From contig JAYKKT010000056.1 of NCBI GenBank assembly GCA_036023115.1, positions 930,001 to 994,000 of the forward strand: a stretch of DNA of 64,000 nt. Direction: 5' to 3'. A program made the position numbers and the translations under genes. Shown piece by piece: positions 41,150 to 53,322 of this stretch (the stretch's first letter is position 1; each line of letters starts with the position of its first letter). A model generated the notes under the pieces. That model did not search any database. It was not told where the DNA came from and worked only from the letters and a program-made list of their open reading frames with translations. This DNA is from Brasenia schreberi. Its lineage: Eukaryota; Streptophyta; Magnoliopsida; Nymphaeales; Cabombaceae.

Positions 41150-42420
41150 AAATCAGCAGCACCAAATAACAAGTTCATAACCTTCAAAAACAAGCTGCAG
41201 AACTGGATAACAAATATAGTACATGTATATTAAGCAAGCGTTCCATCTTTCAATAAAGATAACTGGTGTATGGACAAACAGGAAAAAAGAAATAAAATCC
41301 CAAACAAAAGCAAGCACTTTGATTTCTCTTCACTTATACACAACTGTTGGCGATACAACTAGGTTTCCTCCTAAATCAAGAGAATCCTACTGTGTGATAC
41401 AGTAAAGTCCAAACATTCCTGGAAAATGTTAGATCAGTGGTCGCCTTATACCAACTTTTCTATCACAACTTCGCTTGCTAGCTGCGGACGACTTTACCAG
41501 GAAATAATTCAAGACAAATGCAAATGCAAACTACACGACGAAGTGACTTAAGATGGAATTCAGGAAATAAAAATGGAAGAGAGAATTGTCGTTCAATAAA
41601 CTGCCAATACCTGAGCTCTGCCTTTCAGCTCCTGACTGCAGCAATAAGGTTGCCCATGACAACAACATACTGTACAGCCGTATGCTGTGATGTGTGAACA
41701 AAACGGCCAGGCAACGATTTCTTTGAGAGAGTCTCCTGCCAAATATCCAAGAATTCTTCCATGATTCATCGGCTCTTCTCTATTGAAGAAATTGGCATAT
41801 ACTCCAGCTGCAACAGAAATAGGGAATGAAATATATAGATGAAGTGCATAAATAATGTCTAAAAATTTACATTAAAGAAAATCAGAAAACCGGACAGAGT
41901 CAACAATGCGATTGTCCAAAAAACTGAAACAGAGAGGAATTGCTCCCTCGTCTGTGTCTTTCAGTTTTCACATGGGTTTGGATACAGCACAGGATGCAAA
42001 TTCAAAGTCCACATGAACAAACAGGATGAAAGAGGGCTCAAGCAATACCAAATAATACCTTCTTCAGGGAGAAGTGAAGGTAGCATCAAATGGTGGGAAC
42101 TGAAACTGACAGGATGTAGGTTGGAGGCAGTCAATCATAGACAAGTAGAAATCAGGAAAGACAAGCATTGATAACAAATGACAGTACCTTCTCTGGTGCT
42201 CTGTGATTAGCTCAGAGAGTGAAGGGAGGAGGAAACCGTTTAGAGTTCCCTACCTGAAATGGTTCAAAGGCACCACCGACAGTGAGCTGTGACAAACCAA
42301 GAAGAGAGTGAGATCATGGGAGGGAGGGAGGGAGCCTGTATATATATAAACACATACATATATGTGTATATAGTATATATAGAGAGAAGGGGATAAGGAA
42401 GAACCAAAGCAAAAGATGAA
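41150..42420 (-). other. Possible unidentified minus-strand transcription unit
   Basis: On the minus strand a TATA-like run (about 42345-42385) is followed by a leader, an AG|GTAGGG donor near 42255, another possible donor (AAG|GTACTG, about 42188), and a strong branch/acceptor (CTATTTCTGTTGCAG, about 41815). The last exon holds three overlapping short frames: MPISSIEKSR, then [19 protein letters not shown]... (58 codons, Cys-rich end) and [20 protein letters not shown]... (46 codons). A 3' UTR-like AT-rich region follows to about 41150. No family is recognised. It could be a small-protein gene, a non-coding RNA, or the 3' end of a gene. Confidence 0.35.
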
Positions 42421-42429
42421 GGTTTAGTG

Positions 42430-43735
42430 GGAGAACCTCATGATAACTTTTCACAGTTAATTAATCATGGGTTCAATGTCCTTGATATGTTTTGTGCATC
42501 TTATTTGAATCCAAGTCATTGGGACACAACACTCTAATTACAAGATCTCTGATCCAAAAGTGAGATTAATTTTTCTTTAAGGATGAAAAGACATCCTATC
42601 AAATCATTTAGCAACTGCCTGCCACCCTCAATGGAAGGACCACAAGAAGATAAAGTGAAAGTCCCCATGCTCTCAGCTCCATAGAAGTAACTGTGAAGGT
42701 GAGGAAGAGGTCATAGCAGCATAAGAGGGCTCATTCAAGTGACCGTAGAAAAGTGTTAGGACATTCACAGAGGGAAGAGGTAGTGGTCAGCCAAAAAGGT
42801 AGAAACTTCTGAAGATGATGCTTGATACAACACATGGTAGTTTGGAATAGTTGAAGATATGGGATGCACAGAGGTATTGAGCGCAGGACAGATGTAATGG
42901 ATAGATGGTTGCAGGGGCATGTTAAGACGAAACCCAGTATGGAAGCACATCCGAGCCTGATGCATAGTAGCACACCCCCATCAGAGAACACACAGTGTGT
43001 ACATTCACTGTAAACCCCAAAGCAGCAAAGTCCCTAATTTCACATAGGATACAGGACCCTAAAAGGCCTAGTAAGAACATGCATGAAAAAATCGGCCTAG
43101 TTGAGGAAAAAAATTACAACAGTAACAATTAACAGTATAAAAGCATAATTATAACTAACAATCAAATGTATAAAACATTATAAATTATGCTATGTTAGGC
43201 TCCATAACAGCATGGTGGAAACACAATCTACATGGGTGGAAAAATGCACACATTCATATTGCTTGGAAGGGCCTTTGTTCTTTACCCTCTTAAAGAAACC
43301 AGGAAAAATCACTTAACCAATTTGTGATTGTCTATCCACCATGTGGCTATTGCCATGACATGTAATACAATGACCAGAGAGATTCATATTATGATTCTGA
43401 GTTACACAACGTTGTTAAATCTCCCATTCAGGGTTGACAGGAGATCATGCCTAATGAATTTCCTTATGGCCCATCTCCTAACGTGTTTGACTTCATTCCT
43501 GATTTCTTTCTCTCAAACTTGGCATCCAATTGAATGAACTCCATGGACAATGTCGAGCTTTAAGGGAAGAACTGATTAACAAACAAAATTGCAATAATTT
43601 ATTGCTTTCCCCATCCTTAAAATAGATGGCATGCTTAACGTACAAGCTGGTGCTAAAGTTTCACTCTAATTGATTAAAGAATGTGGCTACCATCAAATTC
43701 ATATCCATGAGAGAGATCAATACACGCAGCTCTAA
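42430..43735. other. Intergenic DNA, nothing recognised
   Basis: Contains an 86-codon minus-strand frame (42731-42991), hydrophobic and Cys-rich, with no known motif. No repeats are visible. Confidence 0.4.
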
Positions 43736-43739
43736 AAAC

Positions 43740-44485
43740 TAGAGTCAAAAGTTTGCACCATAACGGTTGTCAATCTATTTTGGTGGTGGTAGAAAGGTTT
43801 TCGAAGTATAGGGTGTTTGTGACAGTCTTGCTTAAGTGCACGATAAATCGTACAATCAAGCTCTTCGTCAAGCAATGTGGTGAAGTATTGAATACACCCC
43901 TTCCAACATCATTAGCGATCGAAATGCCCGTTTCACAAGGAACTTCTGGCGGGAGGTCTTTCATTTGATGGGATTGAATTTTTATTATCAACTGTTACCC
44001 GCAGACGAATGGCCAAACATAGAAAATCAATGTCTTAGTGGAATGCTATCTACGTCACTATATTTGTGTTAACTAGAAGGAATGGATGGATTTTGTATAA
44101 TTTTCATATAATTTGGAGGTTAGCTAATCCACCGAAAGAAGACCCTTTGAGTTGGCAACGGAACAACGATCACAAACTCCTCGCTCATTGCAGTAAGCTA
44201 CATGGGAAGAGTGCAGTCGTTGTATTCATTCATGACAAACATACAAGAGAGACGTGATATGGTACACATCCTCCTCATGAAGGCAATAAAATGGATGAAG
44301 AAATGGGACGACATCAAATGTCACACTGTCATGTTTAGGGTAGGAAAGCATGTTCTAATAAAACTTTATCCTAAACACTCAGCATTTTCATCGACAATAC
44401 ATGGCATTGATCTGCAAGTATAATGGTTCCTATAAAATCATCAAATGAGTAAGGAATTGGGCATACAAATTAGAAATGTCGAACC
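43740..44485 (+). mobile_element. Ty3/gypsy integrase remnant
   Basis: Frames in order resemble the chromovirus-type integrase: SILVVVERFSKYRVF (family VVDRFSKY), TIKLFVKQ, a damaged LPADEWPN-like stretch after a frameshift (family HPQTDGQT), then FRVGKHVLIKLYPKHSAF (family FKVGDQVLVKL) and AYKLEMSNL (family YKLELP). It is cut off by the 5' LTR of Copia-3 at 44486. Upstream RT is not detectable. Confidence 0.72.
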
Positions 44486-44780
44486 TATTAAGAAGGCGAA
44501 TCATGAAGGTTGCAGTTGTATCTTTCCCTTACCATAGTACAGTACTTAGTATAATGACGTGTAGCTTTAAATTAGGTTCATTAATGGCATTAATGTAATC
44601 TCGTTTATTAATGTAATACTGGTATTTAAGGAGAAACCCTACCAGCAGACGTGATTAACTCTAAAATTATAGAGAAGAAAGAGAATGCAATCGGCAGTAG
44701 AATACCTGGCCAACTGCCTCAGTTTCCATCTTCCTTACTTCTTGCTTATTTCACTTGTATTTTAATGTGAAATTGTGACA
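44486..44780 (+). repeat. Copia-3 5' LTR
   Basis: Starts TATTAAGAAGGCGAATC (the first bases of the other LTR read TGTTAAG) and ends GTGACA at the primer-binding site. It shares GGTATTTAAGGAGAAACCCTA, CTTACTTCTTGCTTATTTCA and other blocks with 56554-56892. Confidence 0.88.
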
Positions 44781-44792
44781 TGATATCAGAGC
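44781..44792 (+). other. Copia-3 primer-binding site
   Basis: TGATATCAGAGC, one base from the usual TGGTATCAGAGC complement of initiator-Met tRNA. Confidence 0.88.
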
Positions 44793-45886
44793 CTTTGAGG
44801 CTAATCTACGTGAAGAGATACAAATCAAGGAATAGCAGCAACACAGAAAGAAAGAAAACAAATATGAAGAAATCTGTCCACTTGTTCACCACCTGTCTGC
44901 CATCTTATTGTGAAAATATCTGCCAAGAAGACATAAAGTAATCATGGAAAGACATCTCAAGAAAGAATCCCAAGTGATCGGGTATGGTAATGATAAAAAA
45001 ATGGAGTCATTCTAGATTACTAACATTCAACTTAAAGGTCAAAGCAACAGGGAATGGGCCAGATCCATTGAACTTGTCTTAAAGTAAAGAGGTAAATCCA
45101 TTTATCAATAACAAACAACAACTAAGCCTTTTCCCATACTAGACAGGGTCGTCTACATGGATTCTTTGTTTCCACATAGCTCTATCAAGTGTCATGTTAG
45201 CAGTTAACTCACAATAAGCTAGATCATTCTTTATTGTTTCTTTCCAACACTTTTGTGGTCGTCCTCTACCTCTTTTAATACTTTCCAAATTTAGTTTTTC
45301 ATACCTTCTTAAAGGTTCTTCTTCTGATTTTCTTTCTATATGTCTGAACCATCTTAAATGATATTTTGTCATTTTATCCTCTATTGGTGTCACTCCTAAT
45401 TTGTTTCTAATAACCTCATTATGTATACGGTCTTTTCTTTTATGACCATTCATCCATCCCAACATCTTCATTTCTGTTGCAGACATCTTTTATACATGTT
45501 TATGATTAACTGCCCAACACTAATAACCATAAAACATGGCAGGCCTAATTGTTGCTCTATAATATTTACTTTTTAACTTTAATGGTATCTTCTTATCACA
45601 AAGAATACATGATGCTCCTCTCCATTTTAACCAACCAGCATTAATTCTATGCTTAACATCTCCATCTTCCATCACTCTGAAAAATTAACCCTAAGTATTT
45701 AAAACTTCCCTTTTGAGAATGCAATGTATGCCAATTTTAATTTTTATGTCTTTTAAAGTAACCAAATGATCAAACTTATATTCTATATATTTTGTCTTTG
45801 TTCTACTAAGTCACAAGCCTTTACTTTCTAATGTTTCTCTCCGCAATTTCAATTTTCTATTAACTTTTTCCTTAGACTCCTCCACT

Positions 45887-45894
45887 AACACAAT
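45887..45894 (+). repeat. hAT-1 target-site duplication, left
   Basis: AACACAAT, repeated at 49246-49253. It belongs to the LINE-H sequence. Confidence 0.93.
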
Positions 45895-48800
45895 CAGTGT
45901 TGTCTGTATCGCACCGTATCGTATCATGGGCCACCACGATACGATACGGGGGCCCGTATCGCAAGTGCGAGAGTATCGCACCGTATCGTGTGATACGGCC
46001 CGTATCGCCCGTATCGTACGATACGGGCGATACGCCCTGGGACCCTTATAAAGGGTCCCGGCTCGAGAGAAACCCACGATTTTTCGCGGGTTTCCTCTCT
46101 CCTTTTGGGTTATTCAAGCTCCCTAAGAGTCGGTTTTCGTCTCCTTGGTGTTCAAAGATCTAAAATCGTGCCCTACGGTATCCGTCCAAGCCTCCAAACT
46201 CGGATTTAGGTATATTTTTAATGTTTTTTCCATTTTTTTCCTTTATATTTATTGTTTTTTGTGTTATTTCTATTTTTTTTTGAATGACCAAATATGAAGT
46301 TATTAAGTGTGTGTATACGATTTTTATTGCATTCATGAAGTGGGAGACACTCGATTTGAGTGTTATTTGAAGATTGAGGGATTTACGAAGTGCTTTTATT
46401 TTCAGGTTTTTGTTTGAATTAAAATACTCCATTGAGATGGCAGGAAGAGGTGGTAGAGACTCTCATTCAAAGTCTGATGATCCGGCATGGCAGTGGGGTA
46501 TACCAGTTGAGGGTTCAAGGTTAAAAATCAGATGTTTATTTTGTGAAAAGGTAGTTAGTGGTGAAATTTCAAGGTTGAAACACCACCTAGCAGGAACCAG
46601 AAAAGAAGTTGCTCCATGCACAGGCAGAGTTAGAAGTGTGCTAGAAGGTATTAAATGGCAATGCTTGTAGATAATTGAGAGCATACAAGAAAGGAGACAA
46701 CAAAAGGATGATTTTCAGATGTGTGAAGAAGCTGATGATGCTACTGCCACTGGAGTTGGATTCACTGATAGTTTGCCTTCAGATGTTAGAACAGATATTA
46801 GTAATAGCAGTTCGCGAGCACCTAGCAGAGGAAAGAGGGTTGCAGCTGAAGACTTTGGAGGTGGCAGAAGAGAAAGTTCAGGAAGGAGTAGAGGAAGAGC
46901 TTCTTCTTCTAGCATGCATTCGTTCTTTCCTCCTTCCACTACACCTGGTGCTCAGCCAGGAATTCGTGCTGCTATGACTTCAGAACAACTGTACGATCAA
47001 GCAGACCTTGCAGTGGGCAGATGGTTTTATAATGCATGCATTCTATTTAATGCAGCAAACAATTTTCATTTTCAAGCAGTGGCAGATGCAATTGCTAACA
47101 TTGGTCCAGGATACAGGATGCCCTCTTATCAGAAGTTGAGAGGGAAGATATTAGATCAGACCGTGATTGAAGTGCAACAATACTGTTCGACTTTGAGACA
47201 ATCGTGGAAGGAAACAGGATCATGGCAGATGGATGGACCGATAGGCGAGGAAGAACATTGCTAAACTTTCTTGTATATTGTCCTAAAGGACTCATGTTTT
47301 TGAGATCTCTAGATATGTCAGAGGAGAGGCACACTGCAGAGATCCTACGAGAGGAATTTGATAAGGTTATACAGGAGGTTGGGCTAGAAAATGTAGTCCA
47401 ATTGATTACAGATAATGCAGCTAACTACAAAGCAGCTGGAAAGGAGTTAGCTGATATTTATGGGACTTTCTACTGGACACCATGTGCAGCCCATTGTTTA
47501 GATCTCATCCTCGAGGATATTGGTGAGATGGATGAAATAAAGGCAGCAACTGAGTGTTGCCAAGATATTACAAAATTCATTTACAACCATGCATTTGTTT
47601 TGTGTATGATGAGGAGATACACAGAAGGTGCAGAGCTTCTTCGCATAGCTGCAACTCGGTTCGCAACAAACTTCTTATCTGTACAGAGTATTGTAAGACA
47701 GAAGCAAGCTTTAAAGAGAATGTTCTCCTCATATGAGTGGCAACAATTTGCAGAGTTGCCACAAAATAGAAGGAACAGAAAGTTAAATGAGATTGCAGAA
47801 ACGGTTTTTAGAAGTTCATTTTGGAATGCATGCATCAAATTATTGAAAATTACTTGTCCTTTAGTGAAAGTTTTGTGATTGGCTGACAGCGAGGAGAAAC
47901 CATCTATGGGCTACCTTTATGAAGCCATGGACAGGGCAAAAGAAGCGATCAGAAATAACTTTAATGAAAAAAAAGAGATTATGTGCCCGTGTGGAAAATA
48001 ATTGATAGTAGATGGAATAAACAATTGCATCAGCCTATTCATGCAGCAGCCTACTATCTAAACCCATCATTGAGGTACTCAGTAACCTTCAAAAGGGATG
48101 GTAAGGTTAATCGAGGAATAATTGAATGCATCGACAGATTAGTCCCTGATGAGAGCATAGTAGATGCGATATATCGAGAGATGGAGATATATGATAATGC
48201 TCTTCACTTGATGGGTTTGCCTGTTGCAATTCGCAACCGCTCTACGATGCGTCCAGGTACATTGTTTATTTTTATATTTAAGTTACATCTTACATTACTG
48301 TGGATTATTATGTCTCTAATGTTTATATTTTTTTTACAGATGTTTGGTGGAACAGGTTTGGAAGTGATTGTCCAAACCTTAGAGATTTTGCAGTTAGAGT
48401 TTTAAGCCAAACCTGTAGTGCAACAAGTTGTGAAAGAAATTGGAGTGTTTTTGAACACATCCATACAAAAAAGCGCAACAGGTTGGAACACAAAAGGCTT
48501 AATGATTTGGTTTATATTCGTTGTAACATGCGCCTTCGTGAAAGGTAATGTTGTATTACTTTCAAATTTTCAATTCGATATTATTTAACTTCAGTTTTCA
48601 ATTGTTAATATTACTTACTAATTGTTTATCTTTGTTTGTGTCGTAGGCAATTAAAAAAAGTAAATAGAGAAGAAAGTTAATTCGATCCAATAAGTTTGGA
48701 TAATTTTGAGATATTAGAAGATTGGGTTATGGAAGAACACTGAAGAAAATGCCCTCCTAACAGAAGAAGACGTTGCCTGGATTAATTTGGAAGGAGCACA

Positions 48801-49245
48801 ACAACATTATGGAGATGAAGAATTTGATTTTGAAGAAGAAGGTGTGGGCATGGCTGATGATGATGAGGATCTGCAACAAGGAGAAGATGAAGATTATTTA
48901 GGTGATGATCCTGATTACAATTTGTAAAATGTAACATTATATGTAACTGTAGTGTACTATAAAGTGTAAATTATGTCTATTTTATTTTTTGGATTCAAAA
49001 TATGTAAATTTGGATGCAATTGTTCAATGTTGAATGCTCAATCTGTACTAAACTTACATTATATGAATTTAAAGCAATTATCAGTTTTTTCTTGATTTTT
49101 TCCTGATTTTTTTCGATTTTTTACTATTTTTTATTAATTTTTAATTAATTTTTGTATTATTTTAATATTAAAGTACGATACGATACGATACGCCCGTATC
49201 GTGGAGCCCAGCGATACACGATACAATATGCGTCAGACAACACTA
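45895..49245 (+). mobile_element. hAT-1: near-complete hAT transposon
   Basis: A 3,351-bp DNA transposon with an exact 8-bp TSD. Termini are CAGTGTTGTCTG and the inverted CAGACAACACTA (one mismatch at the tip). About 130 bases at each end are packed with GTATCG and CGATAC words, probably transposase-binding sites. It carries a full-length but broken transposase gene (46437-48926). A GTATAT donor (about 46209) and TTTTCAG acceptor (about 46404) suggest a 5' UTR intron. This copy is the reference for the other hAT pieces of the same family in the window. Confidence 0.93.
46437..48926 (+). pseudogene. hAT-1 transposase, BED finger plus DUF659 and dimerisation domain
   Basis: Starts MAGRGGRDSHSK. 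An N-terminal BED zinc finger follows (WQWGIPVEG, CLFCEKVVSGEISRLKHHLAG with the C-x2-C and paired His). Then come a Ser/Arg-rich linker (46719-46920), a helical region with VGRWFYNACILFNAANNF, the DUF659/RNase H-like core (MADGWTDRRGRTLLNFLVYC, LITDNAANYKAAGKEL, TPCAAHCLDLILEDIG), and after a small intron (about 48257-48339) the hAT C-terminal dimerisation motif (SATSCERNWSVFEHIHTKKRNRL). Lesions: TAG at 46668-46670, a small deletion and frameshift near 47215 just before the catalytic MADGW block, TGA at 47876-47878 and a shift near 47970. The gene is dead, but all domains are readable. A second small intron lies at about 48545-48646. Confidence 0.9.
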
Positions 49246-49253
49246 AACACAAT
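49246..49253 (+). repeat. hAT-1 target-site duplication, right
   Basis: Exact copy of 45887-45894. LINE-H sequence resumes immediately after it. Confidence 0.93.
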
Positions 49254-50568
49254 GTCATATGCAAATAGTCATCTTGAATATGTTTTGTTAACTCATAAAT
49301 CACCATTATAAACAAATATAGACTTAAAATTAATCCTTGATGTAACTTAATATTAACTTAAAAGAAGTTCATCATTCATTAATAAGTCCTCACACATGTT
49401 TTTACACCATCATACATGTCTCCTATAAGGCTTCCCTTATGTATGTCAATGAGATACCTCTTTTTTCCAAGGTTCTTCAAAGAACCTCCCTTACTGTCCT
49501 ACCGTAAGCTTTTTCTAGATCAATAAATATCACGTAAAGGTCTTTCTTTTTTGTTCTAAAATGTTTCATAAGATGTCTCAAAAGGTGAATCACTTCAATA
49601 GTAGATCTATCTGGCATAAATCCAAATTGGTCCTCTGTTGTACTTGATACTTATCTTAACCAAAGTTCGATAATTATTTTCCTCAATTTCATAGTATGGC
49701 TCATTAACTTGATACCTCGATAATTCGCATAATTTTGAATGTCTCCCTTGTTCTTATATATGGGTATAAGTGTACTCGTTCTCCATTCCTTGGGCATCTT
49801 TTGGTTTTTTTATATTTCATTAAATAATTTTGTGAGCCAATTGATTCTTGTTTCTCCTAAGATTTTTCAAACTTCTATGGAAATATTATCTGGTCCTACC
49901 GAGTTACCATCCTTCGTATATTTAAGAGCCTCTTTGAATTCATTCTTTTGAATACGTCGGTAGAAATTGTGGTTTATATACTTTTCTAATTTGGTTAACT
50001 CTCCTAAGCTAATACTAACATCTTTATTTTCATTAAACAGCTTATAAAAATAGTCTTTTCATCTATTTCTTATATCAACATTTGTTACTAAAAATTTTTC
50101 ATCCTCGTCTTTGATGCATCTAACATAATTAAGATATTTAGTTTTCTTATCTCTAGCCCTAGTTATCCTAAAAATATCTCTTTTACCCTTTTTTAGTTGA
50201 GTTTTATATAAATCCTTCCAAATTTTAGCTTTTGCTTCACTAACGGCATTTTTCGCTTCCTTTTTAACTTTCTTATAAGCCTCTAAAGTTTCACTAATTT
50301 TCTTAGCATAATGTAATTTATAACATGCCCTCTTTGCCTTGATTTTATTTTGCACTACTTCACTCCACCACCAAGCTTCTTTTTGTGCCGGTACACCTCT
50401 CTTAGATTCACTTAACACATCTTTCGCCACTTTTCTAATATGTATAGCCATATTGTTCCACATATCACAAGGTGTACCAACATAATTCCAAGCATCTCCT
50501 TAAAGGACTTTCTGTTTAAATATATCTTCTTTATCTCTTTTAAGGTTCCACCATTTAGTCTTCATAGC

Positions 50569-51231
50569 TCAATAAACTCTTTTCTTCTTTATCCATTTTT
50601 TTATTTGTAAATTCATAACTAAAAATCGATATTCGGTAGTTAAGCTTTCTCTTGGACTTACCTTACAATCTTTACAACACGCTCTATCTTTTTTTCTACA
50701 AATAAAGTAATCAATTTGTGTTTGTGATAAGTCATTCTTATAAGTAATTAAATGTTCATCTCGTTTTTTGAAGATTGTATTAACTATAAAGAGATCAAAT
50801 GCCATAGCAAAATTTAAAATCTCCCTAGCTTCCTCATTTATATCCCCAAAACCAAAGTTTTCATGAATACCTTGATATCCTAATGCCTCTTTACCGACAT
50901 GTCCATTTAAGTCTCCTCCTAAACAAAGCATCTCCCTTTGTGGAATTCTTTGAATCACATTATCTAACTCTTCCCAAAAAGTCGTCTTTATACTATCTTC
51001 TAGTCCTACTTGGGGTGCGTAAGCACAAACTATATTCAAAACATCTGCTCCTAACACTAATTTCAACGTCATGATTCGATCACCATATCGTTGTATGTCT
51101 GCTACACTATCCTTTAAATCTTTATTTATGATAATACCAACTCCGTTTCGAGCCTTTTCTTTACCTGAGTACCATAATTTAAAACATGTATCCTCTATCT
51201 CCTTCGCTTTTTCTCTAACCCATTTTGTCAC
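50569..51231 (-). pseudogene. LINE-H endonuclease domain
   Basis: About 220 residues, open from a codon just after the ETKW motif through [10 protein letters not shown]. This is a better-preserved junction between endonuclease and linker than in LINE-C and shows the frame LINE-C has lost near 20270. The N-terminal part (51232-51600) is interrupted by stops. Confidence 0.88.
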
Positions 51232-51702
51232 TTATAAACATAGAATATGAATCTTTCTCCGAATCATAGTATCTACCACCTCCATTAGCTTACCGGATAA
51301 TGTTTCGATATTTCAAGAACCAATATGAATCTTATTATCTATAACTATCTTCCTTACCCCTGCATTTGTCCATATTGAAAATGTGAAGACCCTCTCTGTA
51401 ATTTATTCACTACATTCGGGCGGCAATATAGCGGAACTAACTTCTTTACACATGCTTGTCTATGATGTGGGAACCGCCTTTGCAATTGATTCACTACATC
51501 CGGGCAAAAATGTAGTGGCCCTTACTTTTCACTACATTCGGGCTCTATAACGCATCGCTAGGCGGGGACACCCCAAAGCAATGCTCATAATTTGAAAATC
51601 CAACAAAGTTTTATGCTGGTTATCGGAAGCCTAACACAACCCTCCTTTATCTGAGCTTGGGACTGGCCATGCAAGGGTGATCCCTTACATGGGCGGAGTT
51701 TA

Positions 51703-52147
51703 GTTAGCTCTTTAATTAGAGACAAGAATTGTTCAGCCACTTTTTCTCCCTCTGGTTGTATTTTTCAGGATCTCAAAACGGGAAAACTTTTGGTCGTGAT
51801 GAACTGAGGAATAAAATTTATATACTATTGGAAGAAGAGATGTTATAGGTAAGAGCATTAGCAGCTACCATTGTAGAAGAAAAGAATATATCACAATCGT
51901 TTAGGTCATTTACCAGCTTAAAAAATTATAGAGATAGTTCATAATAATTGTTTCAAAGATTTAACTATTCAATGTGATGTTTGTCAAAAGGCTAAACACC
52001 ATCGTGCTTCCTTTCCTATTAGTGAATCTAAGTCATGTATTCCTTTTGAATTGATACATTTTAGATGTATGGGGTCCATGTTTACTACTTCTCATGAAAA
52101 ATTTAAATACTTTGTTAGTTTTATTGATGATTTCTCTAGACTTAACT
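51703..52147 (+). pseudogene. Copia-3 protease end, pre-integrase and integrase start
   Basis: Reads IRDKNCSATFSPSGCIFQDL (end of the protease to pre-integrase segment), then CDVCQKAKHHRASFPIS (the integrase zinc region) and FVSFIDDFSRLNFVYL (integrase core start, catalytic Asp in DDFSR). Broken by frameshifts. Confidence 0.8.
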
Positions 52148-52159
52148 TTGTCTATCTTA
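52148..52159 (+). repeat. LINE-I target-site duplication, left
   Basis: TTGTCTATCTTA, repeated exactly at 53311-53322. Confidence 0.92.
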
Positions 52160-53310
52160 CAACAACAACAACAACTAAGCCTTTTCCCATACTAGATGGG
52201 GTCGGCTACATGGATTCTTTGTTTCCACAGATCCTTATTGTGTGCCATGTTAGCAGTTAACTCACAATAAGCTAAATCATTCTTTATTGTTTATTTCCAA
52301 CACTTTTGTGGTCGTCCTCTACCTCTTTTAATACTTTCCAAATTTAGTTTTTCTAACCTTATTACATGTTCTTCTTTTGATCTTCTTTCTATATGTCCAA
52401 ACCATCTTAAACGATATTCTCTCATTTTATCCTCTATTGGTGCCACTCCTAATTTGTTTCTAATAACCTCATTATGTATACGGTCTTTTCTTGTATGACC
52501 ACTCATCCATCTCAACATCTTCATTTCTGTCACAGACATGTTTTGTACATGTTGATGATTAACTTCCCAATACTCAGAACCATAAAACATGAAAGGCCTA
52601 ATTGCTGCTCTATAATATCTACCTTTTAACTTTAATGGTATCTTCTTATCATAAAGAATACCAAATGCTCCTTTCCATTTTAACCAACCAACATTAATTC
52701 TATGCGTAACATCTCCATCAATTCTTCCCTCACTCTGAAAAAGTGACCCTAGGTATTTAAAATTTTCCTTTTGGGGGATGCAATGTCTGCCAATTTTAAT
52801 TTCTATGTCCTCTGAAGTAGCCAAATGATCAAACTTACATTCCATATATTCTGTCTTTGTTCTACTAAGTCGGAGGCCTTTGCTTTCTAATGTTTCTCTC
52901 CATAGTTCCAATTTTCTATTAACTTTTTCCTTAGACTCCTCCACTAATACAATGTCATCTGCAAATAACATACACCAAGGTACTTCATCTTGAATATGTT
53001 TTGTTAACTCATCCATCACCATTATAAATAAGTATGGACTTAAAGTTGATCCTTGATGTAACCCAATATTAACTTCAAAGAAGTCTGTCATTCCTTCATG
53101 AGTCCTCACACATGTTTTTGCACCATCATACATCTCTCTTATAAGGTTAATATATGTCAATGAGATACCTCTTTTTTTCAAAGTTCTCCAAAGAACCTCC
53201 CTCGGACCCTATCATAAGTTTTTTCTAGATCAATAAATATCATGTGAAGGTCTTTCTTTTTCGCTCTAAAATATTCCATAAGACATCTCAAAAGGTGAAT
53301 CGCTTCAATC
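52160..53310 (-). mobile_element. LINE-I: 5'-truncated RTE LINE
   Basis: A 1,151-bp insertion in the Copia-3 integrase with a perfect 12-bp TSD. On the minus strand a 296-residue frame (52291-53181) is open and holds the DMYDGAK block, STLSPYLFIMVMDEL, the intact catalytic CMLFADDIVLVEE box, GLRLSRTKTEYMECKFDH, RWMSGHTRKDRIHNEVIRNK and RGRGRPQKCWK. Motif A lies just upstream, across a frameshift near 53200. The long open frame makes it one of the younger copies. Confidence 0.93.
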
Positions 53311-53322
53311 TTGTCTATCTTA
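53311..53322 (+). repeat. LINE-I target-site duplication, right
   Basis: Exact copy of 52148-52159. The Copia-3 integrase frame resumes here ([11 protein letters not shown]). Confidence 0.92.

Larger units (their letters stand above)
45109..51702 (-). mobile_element. LINE-H: full-length RTE LINE split by hAT-1
   Basis: Minus-strand LINE in two parts: the 3' part 45109-45894 and the 5' part 49254-51702, about 3.23 kb without the hAT. The 5' end (AACTCCGCCCATGTAAGGGA) and the tail (AAAAGGCTTAGTTGTTGTT) are both present. The endonuclease frame at 50569-51231 keeps CAYAPQVGLED, LGGDLNGHVG and [11 protein letters not shown]. Part of the linker is at 50059-50463, and the C-terminal RT tail is at 45139-45486. 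Many shifts and stops. No TSD could be found. Confidence 0.88.

Noticed and set aside
41640..41830. A microRNA hairpin or TAS locus in the possible minus-strand transcript
   Set aside because: Only a short GTTGCC/GGCAAC pairing with a loop of about 60 bases is visible, and no known miRNA or tasiRNA sequence was recognised.
46463..46939. Minus-strand frames of 73-74 codons opposite the hAT-1 transposase
   Set aside because: Shadows of the transposase frame; the plus strand carries the BED finger and linker.
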